From NCBI GenBank assembly GCA_011947345.1, contig JAAVTG010000465.1:1-40044 (forward strand): a stretch of DNA of 40,044 bases, written 5' to 3'. The DNA is from Phytophthora quininea (taxonomy: Eukaryota; Oomycota; Peronosporomycetes; Peronosporales; Peronosporaceae). The translations under genes were made by a program, and so were the position numbers. Positions 10,732-20,162 of the stretch are shown here, one piece after another; position 1 is the stretch's first letter; each line of letters starts with the position of its first letter. The notes under the pieces are model-generated. The model was not told where the DNA came from and searched no databases. It saw only the letters and a program-made list of their open reading frames with translations.

Positions 10732-10743
10732 TAGGGTTGGCAA
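10732..10743 (+). repeat. hAT left terminal inverted repeat
   Basis: TAGGGTTGGCAA, a perfect inverted match to 14652-14663. Beyond base 12 the two ends diverge. Confidence 0.92.
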
Positions 10744-10901
10744 CTGAATGGCACGTTTAGATACGCCAATGATATAACTCCATTCAAAGCAAGCTGCTTT
10801 TTCGAATGTCAAGGTTATAATCACGACCGATTGGTAAAATAAAATGCATTCAATTCTTAAGATAAAGAGACAACCAAGAGCTCACAACTCCGCCACCAGC
10901 C

Positions 10902-11153
10902 ATGCCCGCTGCAAGCGATGTTCCAGACGTCGGAATCGTGGTTCAGGCCGTCCATTCAGCTGACGTCAGGCCCCGGTAATAAGCCGCAGATCACAGTGCA
11001 GTTCAAGGGCATGCACAAGCCATTCCAGCCCGAGGAGATCGTCCATGCTAGCCTATTTCAACAAAAGCGCCAGGCCACGAAGCTCGCGGGCGACACCGCC
11101 GGACTGACATGATTACCCACGTGCACAGGATCCTACAGCCGACGGCGACTTGG
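10902..11153 (+). pseudogene. HSP70 fragment, N-terminal ATPase part
   Basis: Recognisable HSP70 sequence inside the hAT element. GPGNKPQITVQFKG and KPFQPEEI correspond to the HSP70 stretch around GKPKIQVxYKG and FxPEEISSMVL. FQQKRQATKLAGDTAGLT corresponds to YFNDSQRQATKDAGxIAGLN. About 30 residues between PEEI and the FQQ stretch are deleted. Upstream, VPDVGIVVQA in another frame fits the preceding HSP70 segment, and HVHRILQPTA after the TGA resembles LRIINEPTA, so the fragment is also frameshifted. It is a captured, dead piece of a cytosolic-type HSP70 gene, covering roughly residues 75-185 of the usual 650. Confidence 0.75.
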
Positions 11154-11159
11154 CGCCGC

Positions 11160-12140
11160 CACCGTCGGCGGCGTCGTACCCGTGAGCATGGAGATCAACG
11201 TCGTCTTGCCGGCTCCGTTGTGGCCGAGCAAGCACGTGATCTGACTCGAGTACATGCTCAAGTGCAGCCCCTTCACCGCCTCCTTTTCGCCACCGGGAAC
11301 CTGGAACACCTTCCGAAGACCCTGCACGGACAGCGCCTCGCCCGACCGCTCCTGGTCTAGCAGATCAGCGCTGACATGCTCGATGTTGGGGCCCACGTCC
11401 ACTTCGACGGCAGATCTGTTCTCCTCGGCGTTGGTCGCCACCGTCACGAACTTGCGAGACCTCCTCCAGTACGACGGACGCAGCGGGAAATACCATTATC
11501 GGGCGTGCCGTACTCCTTCGGGGTGGCCTTCTCGAAGTACAGTCCGAGCACCGTGTACACAATGGTGTCGAGCGCGAAGTATCATAGGGCCGTGGAGAAG
11601 CGGAAGTTGTTGATCCGATCCGACGCCGTCGCGAACGAGATGCCCACGTGCGACGTCTCGGAAGACGAGAGCGAGTCGACTCCGAAGACGAGGCCGACCG
11701 GGGCCAGGATGCACGCCGCGTTCTTGTACGACTCGGACGATGAGTCGCTGTACGCGCCGGTCACGCCGTACATGATGAAGAAGGTGATGAAGCCGACGTA
11801 GACGCCCCGTGCGCGACTTGGAGAACATGGTGCTAATCATGAACGCGAAGGCCAGGACGCTGAGGCTGAAGAGGAGGAAGAAGAGGAACAGCAGCACGGT
11901 ATTCGTGTTGGGGAAGAGCTTGGTCACGGCGGCCAGCGTCTGCAGCACGCAGCTCACGAACATGATCACGACGTACGTGATGAACCACGAGACGACGATG
12001 CTGGACTCCCTGAGGCCCAGGATCTTCATGAGCTCGCGCGACTTCGTCACTCTCTTCCCGACATGAGGCCGATGAGGATCTTGGGCAGCGGGTGGCGGTC
12101 GTGAGGATGACGAAGACAAGAATGGCGGCGATCACAACAT
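11160..12140 (-). pseudogene. ABC transporter subfamily A fragment
   Basis: Antisense to the HSP70 pieces. Reading leftward from 12140: membrane helices (VVIAAILVFVILTTAT), the ABCA-typical KSRELMKILGLRESSIVVSW and FITYVVIMFVSCVL, and more helices (LFLFFLLFSLSVLAFAFMI). Then come FFIMYGVTGAYSDSS, VLGLYFEKATPKEYGTP, and the start of a nucleotide-binding domain with an ABCA-like GLRKVFQVPGGEKEAVKGL and the Walker A motif LLGHNGAGKTT. It stops just after TGTTPPT, so the Q-loop, signature and Walker B are missing. Breaks: frame shifts near 12060, 11805-11808 and 11495-11498 and a TGA where Trp is expected (about 11582-11584). It covers the end of one membrane half and part of the first ATPase domain. 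Confidence 0.85.
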
Positions 12141-12151
12141 GCTGATCGCGC

Positions 12152-12258
12152 GGCGACTACTTCCGCCAGACGATGGAGCCCTTGGACAAGGTGCTGCACG
12201 ACTCCAAGCTGTCCGAGAGATCCAGGTACACGGTGTGGTGCTGGCCGGTTGACACACG
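12152..12258 (+). pseudogene. HSP70 fragment, later ATPase part
   Basis: GDYFRQTMEPLDKVLHDSKLS matches the HSP70 segment usually written DYFRxTxEPVEKVLRDAK, near residue 320-340. After a shift, EIQVHGVVLAG fits the following VHDVVLVGG. It has the same orientation as the fragment at 10902-11153 and lies on the far side of the ABCA piece. About 130 HSP70 residues between the two are missing. Confidence 0.72.
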
Positions 12259-12349
12259 ACGACGAGCTGTCAGGAAAACGGCACATGCTGCTAGCTGTGA
12301 CGTCTTGTCGGAGTTTGTAAACAACGCAGTGCCTTCCAATGTACAACCT

Positions 12350-14422
12350 TTACGAGATAGTGCTGGGGACACGTCGACACAGTCGACGCGGTAATCGCAT
12401 TGGGGACAACAGCGATGCGATTGCATCTCGGGCTTCTGCTTGAACTGGAATCGTATCCGTTGGTGGGCGTATATGGACTGGTGCGCATTCGTCTTCGTCG
12501 TCACTCGAGTCGCTGTCATCGCACGCCTCTGGGAATAGCTGGTACATTATGTGATTGAGTTCGCTAGTCTTCCCCATGTTGCAGTAAATGAATACCAGCT
12601 TATTCACCCGCTCTGGAGAAAGCCGATTGCGAGTCTTCGTGTGGATAAATCCATGGATGCTCCAGTTTCGCTCGCTGGAAGCAGAAGATGTTGGAATAGC
12701 GAGAATGCGCGTTGCAAAAGGTTTTATGGAAGCAAAGCGTTTTGGCACCAGTATCCACCAATTCAACGGGGTGAATCGAGCATTCTCCTTCTTAGTACTT
12801 TCGCTCCAGGTGGCCTTTTCAGTGGCATACTTCTGCAGCTCCTTGTGGAAACCATCTTTGTCATCTGCTGGTATGATTTCCATGGAGACAGCAAGTTCAG
12901 CGGCCTTCTCGACCATCTTTGTAGAATCTTCATCGAGGACATCTAATGTCAAGTTTTGATCCAGGAAAGCAGCGACTTCAGCAGTTCGTGTACACATTTT
13001 AGTGCGACGGCGGCGTAAGATGTCGATCACATTGCTCTGCACCGCACTAGTACATCCTTCTAACGGCTTTGCATACACATCAAGGGCTTGTAGAGTGTCA
13101 AACTTGTTGAAGATAGTGGAGAAGCTACTCGCCACGTTCAAAGGAAGCAAGCGAAGCATTGACCGGTTGAAGTAGCTTGACGGCTGCTTCAGATTTTTCC
13201 CAGAAGGTATCATCCTTAAAAATTCGATCTGCTTCATCAAGTTCCGCACCTTCATACCTTTTTCGCAAATCTTTTCTGGAGAAAAGAGCAGCAATAATGT
13301 CTTTATTATGAACGACATTTCCGATGCATTTCTCGTGCGTATACCAGCGAGTGGGAACTTGAAGTGAAAGTCGACGCCGCTTATCACCACTTTTCCTCAA
13401 TTGAGATTGTCTTTCACGAAAGAGAGACCACAATCCTGCACGGTCTCTGAAAAACCGCGCCAGAGTTTTTGCGTTGGTGATCACGTCTTTAAAGTAATCC
13501 AGCTGCAGAATATCTTTCATCACTAAGTTCATTCCATGTGCAGCGCACCCAGCGCAAGCAATATCCGGGCGTTTCTTCATGACAAGTTTCAATGCTTTCA
13601 TCATTGTTGGGGCATTGTACGTGACAACGGAAGATATTATCTTACGGCCAACCGTCTGCTCAACCTCTGCAATCGTCGTCAAAATCGTGTCGGCAATATA
13701 TTCGCCAGTATGCATTTTTGCTGCCGTGTTAATAGACTTCCAGAACACCGACGGAAACCGAGGATTCACTAGTACAAAATCAACTATACTGTCACCGTTG
13801 TTGTTGGTCCATCCGTCAGTCACAATCGCCAAATCTGATGCATCTTTTAACGCAGACACAACACGGGCCTTTTCAGAGTCGAATACGTGATCCAACAAGC
13901 AACCAGACAGCTGACGACGCGATGGTAACTCGTAGTCAAACATCGCACGAAAAATGGTATCCTCGACAACTCGGAAAGGAATTCCTGTAGCATAGAATCC
14001 CATGGCGACTCGCAAAAAGTTCTCCATACATTTTTTCTTAGATGACCGCCTTTGCGAAGGTGCTCCTCCTGCAGAACGTGGTGTTCTTCGTCTGCTGGAG
14101 GCGGTAGGTGTAGTAGACGGACTTGCAAACAATTCCCTGGTTATCGAGTCAGCCTTTCGTTTCTTGTTCTTTTGAGGGGAGTAGCCATGCTTTCTGCCTT
14201 AGAATGTCGAAGGTTGGCTTCATACTGCTTCCAGCTTGACAAGGTCTCCTCATCAATCGATTTGCAGGCCAAAACGTGTCGGAGCATGTTCCCTGACGGC
14301 ATTGCGTTCTTCACGCCAGTTTTACACGCAACGCACCGAGCGTCGGGGTGATCCTTGCTTCCTTTAATTCTTGGGGCAGTCTCCTCGAACAGCTTCCAAA
14401 TCTTGTGCCGTGGTTTCGGCAT
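12350..14422 (-). CDS. hAT transposase, two frameshifts
   Basis: Transposase of the element at 10732-14663, about 690 codons if read through. It starts with a BED-type zinc finger (residues 1-60: CVACKTG, then MLRHVLAC) and a basic, Ser-rich linker. The catalytic region follows with AIVTDGWTNNNGDS (first Asp) and the Cys/His-containing CAGCAAHGMNLVMKDI. The C-terminal hAT dimerisation block is IPTSSASSERNWSIHGF plus NRLSPERVNKLVFI, then an acidic tail. The frame changes at 14170-14173 (TTTT on the + strand, one lost base) and at about 13128, where one extra base or two lost bases are needed. All domains are present, so the copy may have been active until recently, or may still be if the shifts are assembly errors. 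Confidence 0.9.
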
Positions 14423-14651
14423 TGCAGCGGATGAGATTAACTAAGGGGCGACAACGGCACTAGTGGTGGAATTGCAAAGTGGTGGATCGCTAGATTCCCG
14501 AGGTGCTGAGGGTGCGTGGTTGAAGCCAAGATTATATTTCGATTGATTAGCAAGCCACCGCGTTATTTTTCGAATGGCATCCTTCCATAAACTCAATATA
14601 ACCTTGCCATTCAGGTATCTAATCTCACTATATCGCATATCTCAGCTTGCT

Positions 14652-14663
14652 TTGCCAACCCTA
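14652..14663 (-). repeat. hAT right terminal inverted repeat
   Basis: TTGCCAACCCTA, the exact complement of 10732-10743. Confidence 0.92.
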
Positions 14664-14671
14664 TGCCAGAC
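14664..14671. repeat. target-site duplication of the hAT element, right copy
   Basis: TGCCAGAC, identical to 10724-10731. Confidence 0.93.
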
Positions 14672-14875
14672 CCATACCCGACTGGCCTCAGAGTGATCAA
14701 GGTAGGTATACCTGCCCATCACATATGCTCGGATAGAGGGAATTCCGCGCACAAGGTCAGTGCCAATTTCAGCGGCATGGTGCTCAACGCGACGATAGAT
14801 GTGCGAGGAAGACATAGCTTCATCATGCACCTCAGTGGACACGACTCAAGCTAAGCACAGCAGCGTGACAGACAT
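14672..14875. other. spacer between hAT and MULE1
   Basis: Native or older repeat DNA that was next to 10723 before the hAT insertion. On the minus strand a short open frame (14842 down to the hAT end) reads SRVWVW at the insertion point. An A10 run at about 14881-14890 marks the MULE1 side. I see no gene I can name. Confidence 0.3.
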
Positions 14876-15870
14876 TCAAGAAAAAAAAAAGATCTTGTTT
14901 GAATTAAGCGCACAAGCACAAATATATATAGCGAAGATACTGTAGTTCTTTCTGCTCAACAAACTAAGACCTTTCGAGCCAGCAAAATCTTCGAAGGCTA
15001 GTAGAACGTAGACTCCGCAGTTGTAGCTGTCGACTTGCACGCCAAGGTCGCTCTGTTGGATGTGAACTCGATATGTTCTTGGCACGAAGTTTGGAAATTG
15101 AGTCACCAACTTCTCCGCCAGTGCTCGAACCCCAAGACTATGAGTGGAGTTCATCGGATCGTAAACAAGGACGTCCTTCATTCTGACATCTGTCATGATG
15201 CCACACCAGTGATTTTGCCGCAGCAGACTGGAATCATCACTGTCTCCGGATGAACACTAGCAAACACGTCCGCAATGACGCTTATTGGCATAGAGGTTGC
15301 TCCGTTTGAAACAGGACCGAGAACGTTTGGGTTCACCACAATCACATCACCCCTCGGTCCGAATAAGTTTGCCATGTCAACGTTCATAGTTTGATCACTC
15401 AATTGCGTTTTCGCAACTAGATCCAGAACTTCTGCCTGCACATTTGTATCCACCAACACTATTAGCAACGTATACGTCAAAGTTCAGTACTAATCTTGAA
15501 TACTCGCCTTTTCAGACAGCAATGGAATCGACTTCAACTTCTCAGGCAGGCCGGCTTGCTACGTGACTTGAAAACCCGTGGGAACCGCAAGAGTGAAATC
15601 AATTGTATCTACCCACCACAGCGCTTTCTCTCTCCGTTTTACGGCTTTCATTGCGGCGTGCCACCTCTTCATTACCCTGACCGTGTCCATCGAGTAGACA
15701 CCAAAGCCAACAATATCCAGAGCTACGTCGCTTTCCGATAGTCCTTTGTGTTTCTTCTGCAGAGCGAGAACCTTCTGGCCACAAGTAGAAATGTGCTCTG
15801 CTCGCAGCATTCGGAATATTGACTTGGGGGAATGACCGGCTTTGTTGTGGGTAGATTTTTTATGATTCAT
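14876..15870 (-). pseudogene. Ulp1/SENP-like (C48) cysteine protease end of MULE1
   Basis: The C-terminal protease portion. Read leftward it contains the catalytic set of family C48: His in the block HWCGIMTDV (found after allowing one lost base at 15213-15216, a TTTT run), Asp in VLVYDPMNS, Gln in LGVQVDSYN and Cys in DSYNCGVYVL. Upstream, the segment 15870-15559 (GHSPKSIFRMLRAEHIST and on) is a helical linker ending in TAG. The region 15480-15560 looks like an intron or decayed exon joint. Such proteases are thought to act on SUMO or ubiquitin-like tags, but their role in MULEs is not settled. Several breaks make a working product unlikely. Confidence 0.7.
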
Positions 15871-15969
15871 GCTGTCGGAGCCTTGAATTTAAATCCGTAT
15901 TCGAGCATGTGGAACCGTGAAATAGCTGCAGCAGATGATGCGTAGGTGGGTTCGTGGGACAACAGTCTT

Positions 15970-16464
15970 TCACGAGGCAAGACTTAATCCAGAGGCGAAT
16001 AAGTCGGAATCGTGCTCGGCTGTACTGGCTGCCTTCTTGCGAGCCGCTTTCTTGGCTTTGGCCGTTTGTTTAGGTCGTCCACGAGACCGTGACGGGCTGG
16101 CTATCTTAAAAGCGACGTCATCTCCTGCAGGTCCCAACATTTCTACAGACTGTGGGAGGTCCGGCAACAGCGGCTGCACCGACCATCCACCCGTCTGCAC
16201 CGACCGTCCACCCGACTGCACCGATTGGCCACCGGATTGTGACGACTCGTGATCCGACGCACCTTCCATACCTATTGCTTCACCACCCCTCAACCCAGAC
16301 ATAAAAATTTCTTCCTGCTCTTCATTCTCCGGTTCTGCTAGCTCAGTTCCAGGGAGAGAGCATTCATCTTGCTGGTCATGGGTCTGAACTGGTGCTGGGT
16401 CTTTCGAGGGGTCTTCAAATTCGCCCTGTTTAAAGCGGCGGGCCAGCACCTGGAGATACGTCAT
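15970..16464 (-). CDS. acidic linker with 7-residue repeats and AT-hook-like motif (part of MULE1)
   Basis: A 164-codon open frame between the SWIM finger and the protease. It has an acidic first half, three copies of a 7-residue unit (QSGG-SVQ type, 21-bp tandem repeat at 16175-16237), then SRSRGRPKQTAKAKK, which resembles an AT-hook and nuclear localisation signal. It is probably a flexible linker of the same polyprotein, not a separate gene. Confidence 0.5.
   Translation of the reverse strand: MTYLQVLARRFKQGEFEDPSKDPAPVQTHDQQDECSLPGTELAEPENEEQEEIFMSGLRGGEAIGMEGASDHESSQSGGQSVQSGGRSVQTGGWSVQPLLPDLPQSVEMLGPAGDDVAFKIASPSRSRGRPKQTAKAKKAARKKAASTAEHDSDLFASGLSLAS
16175..16237. repeat. 21-bp tandem repeat, three units
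   Basis: Three near-identical 21-bp units beginning CTGCACCGA. They stay in frame with the linker ORF and encode the 7-residue repeat. Confidence 0.75.
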
Positions 16465-16577
16465 TGCTTCTCAATACTGCCGCATGCCAAGGCCGGCCAT
16501 CGTGTCGCAGATCTCGGATGCAATAGGCAGCGCTTCACGGTACTTGCGGTTTTTATCCCATGGTCGACCTCGGGTCG

Positions 16578-18830
16578 TCAACACATTCTCACGTCGAACG
16601 ATTTAGGCGCGGTACCCGTGTCAAGAGTGTCCTTGTGCTCGATGGCCGACCGCACAGTAGATACTAACCAACGTTTGTTCAGCAAAAGTGTCGGTATTAC
16701 GGGATCCTTGCCTAAGGTTTTGCGAATGTAGAAAACGTGCCGGAATGGTAGCAGTCGTGTGCTCATGAACAAGCATGAGCATATCCAGTCACGCTTGGTC
16801 ACAGAATATTCTGCGTTCATCTCGTCCAGAGCGTCGTCATCTTTGCGGGTACTCGTAATAAAGTATACGTCAGAACATCCTTCTAAAAACATATACGACG
16901 CTCATCGAAGTGCATATGAATACTGGCTGTGGATCAGCTCGCATGCGTGCTCACTCATGATGTTAGCAACCAACGTCATCTCTCCATTGTAATCGAGATG
17001 CTGCACGGTGGCGCTTTGTAAACTTCGCCAATAAACAATTTTTCTTGCAGGCTTTGGTAATACATAATGGACGCGATGCATTCATCTACTGCCATGAAGG
17101 AATCTACCCACTCCTTTAGCTGCTTCCAGGACGCCTCCAAACGGTTATTAGTGTTGTTGCCCAGCGTAACAGTATTGCGTTTGTGAGCGCACTAAGTTGT
17201 CCCAATTCTTTCGAAAGTACTTCATAAAAGGATGATCCTAAACGTCACGTTCGTCGTCCGTACATGTCGACTCATCACGGTGAGAGTCACGGCCTCTGCC
17301 TGGAGTATAATCTCCACTCAGTGCCGAGTATTCGACCCCGACTGTGCCCGATTCTTCACAGACTGCGCCCGATCCTCCACTCACTGGCGTCAATTCACCC
17401 CTCGGACTGCCAACCCTCTGGCCCCGATGCAGAAGACCCGATTGAAGCGATGTGCACCATGTATCTGAAGTGCTTCTTGTACTCAGCCTCCGTTTTTGCG
17501 TAGACGAGAAGATTAATAATTCCACACAGCTGCTCTTTTGAGACTTGTAGAATCCATAATCAGTTGACGCGATCTCCTCGCGTAGATACTTCAACACATG
17601 GAACTGGCAAAGCAAGACCGTGACACCAGGAAACACTGCCTTTAGGACCAAGAGCTCCGTGAAATCCATGTCAATGAGTACGCAATGCAATTTTTTCCAC
17701 GCCGGATTATTCGCCTTGAATTCCTCCATCGCCGTCAACAACATAGCGTACTGTTCATTCTGAAGAAGTGCGTGCTGCACAAACTGGCCCTTCCCGAAAG
17801 TATCATGCGCCGTAAATTAGAAAACTTTGTACTTAGAGCGATTCATTCCGTGAGTAGCATCGATGAGAAGAACGTCAGGGAATTGCTCATAGAGTGTCTT
17901 CATGTGCTGGGTCTGTAGTGTGATGCAAGTTGCCACTTTCTACATTTGGACAGATCGGGTGTTAATTGTAGCAAATTCGACATGAAAACTTACAACTCGT
18001 ATCTTTTGATTCAAGTCGTCAAGAATAATACGTCCGACATTTCCCGGCTGCTCTCCAAATTCTTTCATCCAATTTTTGAGATGCTTGTCACTGCTGCTGG
18101 GTCCGTCTCTTGTATCGCGAGCTTTCAGCTTGCGCACTAAGTTATGGACGTCTTTGGCCGTCGGATTTGTGTCCGAGTTTTCCGTTATAATACTGGTCTT
18201 CTTTGCGCCGGCCTTACGGAGTACATTAACCGGCAGCATGGTATCTTTGTCGAGCACGACAGGATTAGCTGGATGGCCTCTGAACGCATGTTCGGATAGG
18301 CGGTGATTGTGCTCAAGCTTGCAGCGCGTGATTCGAACCGCAAATGTCTACTTCTCGGCATCCACTAATTGTACGCACGCATTTATCTGCTCATGCACAC
18401 ATGATAGACAAACAATAATAAGCAAACTGACAGGACCCGATTGAACCCGAACGGGCCCGACCGAAACTGATCGTACCTGGGCTTTACAGTCGTGAGAGCG
18501 ATATTCATGCCGGAGCCTCTTGCTTGTGACCTGAAACTTGTATTTGCCGTGATGCGTGCAGACAAAAGTCCTCGCATAATTAATCCACGTCAGCGGAATC
18601 TTTTCGGCCTTCGACTATTTCTTGACGACCCGGCCGTTGCGCTCAACCACGGAAGTATTTGTGCCTACTCGAAACACCTTCACTACAAACAGAAACACAA
18701 CACAGTACAGTTTCAAGAGAGTAAGCAAGCGCGACGTTAAACAGGGCAAAGAACAAATATGACAGCGCACCTGGTATGTCTGTATTTGGCAGAGTGCCAA
18801 GTACTCATCGAAAGCCCCCAAGAAGAAAAC
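16578..18830 (-). pseudogene. MULE1 transposase (DDE plus SWIM zinc finger)
   Basis: The N-terminal exons show GAFDEYLALCQIQTYQ, a joint at an intron (18678-18770), VFRVGTNTSVVERN, then FVCTHHGKYKFQVTSKRL. A second intron (18387-18476, GT-AG, phase 0) precedes KLEHNHRLSEHAFRGHP. The catalytic domain has first Asp in LLIDATHGMNRSKYKVF, second in VLIDMDFTELLVLKAVFP, the His of CQFHVLKYL, and the Glu of NNRLEASWKQLKE. The SWIM finger is DWICSCLF with a later FRHVF. In-frame stops at 17817-17819 (TAA) and 16902-16904 (TGA), a TAG in the exon after 18386, and shifts near 17100-17250 and 17460 inactivate it. An acidic insert lies between catalytic Asp and Glu (about 17240-17460). Confidence 0.85.
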
Positions 18831-18840
18831 TTCAGCTTAT

Positions 18841-19267
18841 TGGGCGATGCAGCTAGCACGCGACACGATCCCCAGCCCTCGCTGGTGCTGCTCATCGAAA
18901 CCAGGATTTCTGCCCCACTCGCGGCTCCTTTCGATCCCCCCCAATCCCTCAGCACTTGCGGCAGGCGACGGCTGCCAGGTGTCGTCCTTAGATGCATCCG
19001 ACGCCACACTCGCTGTCATCATCCTCACAAGCGTCCAGGGGCGCTTGGGCGCGGCGCGCTTCCGTAGGTCCATAATTTCTCCCCTTTGTTCGGCGCGCGT
19101 CCTGTCGAATCTGTTTGTGGCTGCCAGAAGTATACGTCGGGTACACACTATACGTTGTCCGGAAGCAGCCAAATCGGAAAGGATAAAATGATGTGTACGA
19201 CAACGCAATCTCAGTCGGGCAAATTAGACACTTTCTTTATAAAATGAACTTCGTGAGCATTATCAGC
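18841..19267. other. MULE1 upstream end and junction with the Harbinger remnant
   Basis: This should hold the MULE1 promoter and terminal repeat, and the point where it cut into the Harbinger gene. Both strands keep long open frames here (for example minus 19208-18837), but neither shows a recognisable domain. No inverted match to the DNA around 14672-14876 is visible by eye. Confidence 0.35.
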
Positions 19268-20162
19268 AAATTCGCGAGGTAATGAATATTGCTCACCCAC
19301 CTCTTTTCCGGTCCCAGTAGCCACTACCGTCAATTGCCGATCGCTGAGTTAGCGGAAGCGTAGCTCCATCAATGAATCCCACGCAACCCGAAAATCCCTC
19401 TGCCGCCATAACGCGAGTGGTCTCTTGACATCTCCCAGAAGATGGCTACACCAGCCACTGCGCGCGCATATATTTAAGTGCAAGTATCACTCGTGTAGTG
19501 TAGAGTGAGACGGATCTCACTGCGATGCCAAAGTATCGGTGGAGCTGTCCAATGCTGACGCCATTTCCATTCTCGCCTACGCGAGCAAGAGCCCCAGCCA
19601 GTTGCCAAAAGACCGGCTGCTGTACGCGGCGCGCATGAGGAGAGTTGGAGTGAAAACCTGGGTTGTCGTATAAGTGGTTGTGCAAAGCGCAGAATGAGCG
19701 CTGGGAAATTCTTGTGAGCAGCCGGAAATCCTATCTCCGAATACCATGATCTTGACCATGCTATCATCTGCGTGAATGGAGCCTGGACGCCATGTGAGAT
19801 ATCTGCTAAACTTGATAGAGTGGCAAGCTGCAAGCACGGCTTCAACTGCATCCTGATATTCCTCCACGCGATAGTAGGCGCGCAGAGCTTCAAGATTGGA
19901 TAGCACCGCTCTCCGAGGCTAGCGCTGAGGTATGACAAATCTGCTGGAGCTGTCGGAGCCTTCTCTCCCTTATGCATGTCGCTGCTGCTGAAATCCTTGG
20001 TGTTTCCAAATTCACCAGCCCCGAAGCTAGTGGATTTCCGCAATTAAAATACAGTGGTACTAGCGCCCAAATGTCTGATTTTGAAATCGTGGGGATAAGT
20101 TTTGATTGTGAAACCCCTATTGCTGTATTTTCTAAAGCTGCATAGCAATGATCCCTGTCCAA
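19268..20162 (-). pseudogene. Harbinger (PIF) transposase, N-terminal two thirds
   Basis: DDE_Tnp_4-type transposase read leftward in at least three frames. RLLTRISQRSFCALHNHL and NGNGVSIGQLHRYFG (helix-turn-helix-like) are followed by the catalytic start GCVGFIDGATLPLTQR with the first Asp and GSGYWDRKRG. The coding similarity ends at about 19268, and the second Asp and Glu are absent; MULE1 begins a few hundred bases further on. A shift near 19730 and another near 19900 break the frame. In this superfamily the transposase works with a separate Myb-like protein, which I do not see nearby. It is a dead, truncated copy, older than the MULE1 insertion if that insertion caused the truncation. 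Confidence 0.7.

Larger units (their letters stand above)
10732..14663 (-). mobile_element. complete hAT transposon carrying captured host gene fragments
   Basis: The element is 3,932 bases long and bounded by perfect 12-bp inverted termini (TAGGGTTGGCAA at 10732-10743, its complement at 14652-14663). An 8-bp duplication TGCCAGAC sits on both sides. The transposase reads leftward from 14422 to 12350. Between the transposase and the left end lie pieces of an HSP70 gene (+ strand) and an ABCA transporter (- strand), so about 1.4 kb of the element is captured host sequence. The perfect duplication and termini point to a fairly recent insertion. It landed just upstream of M96b. The termini agree with the usual hAT pattern (T/C)AGGGnTGGCAA. 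Confidence 0.92.
14876..18840 (-). mobile_element. MULE transposon 1 (transposase plus C48 protease)
   Basis: A minus-strand coding set in the order N-terminal zinc-binding-like domain, MULE DDE domain, SWIM finger, acidic/AT-hook-like linker, C48-type protease. This is the known layout of large Mutator-like elements that carry Ulp1-like proteases. I could not find the long terminal inverted repeats or the 9-bp duplication by eye, so the true ends are open. In-frame stops show the copy is not functional. Confidence 0.75.

Noticed and set aside
11376..11801. 141-codon plus-strand ORF
   Set aside because: Antisense to the ABCA fragment, whose helices and Walker A motif identify the true strand.
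16175..16237. Short tandem repeats as a possible CRISPR array
   Set aside because: The 21-bp units abut without spacers and encode an in-frame heptapeptide repeat; the genome is eukaryotic.
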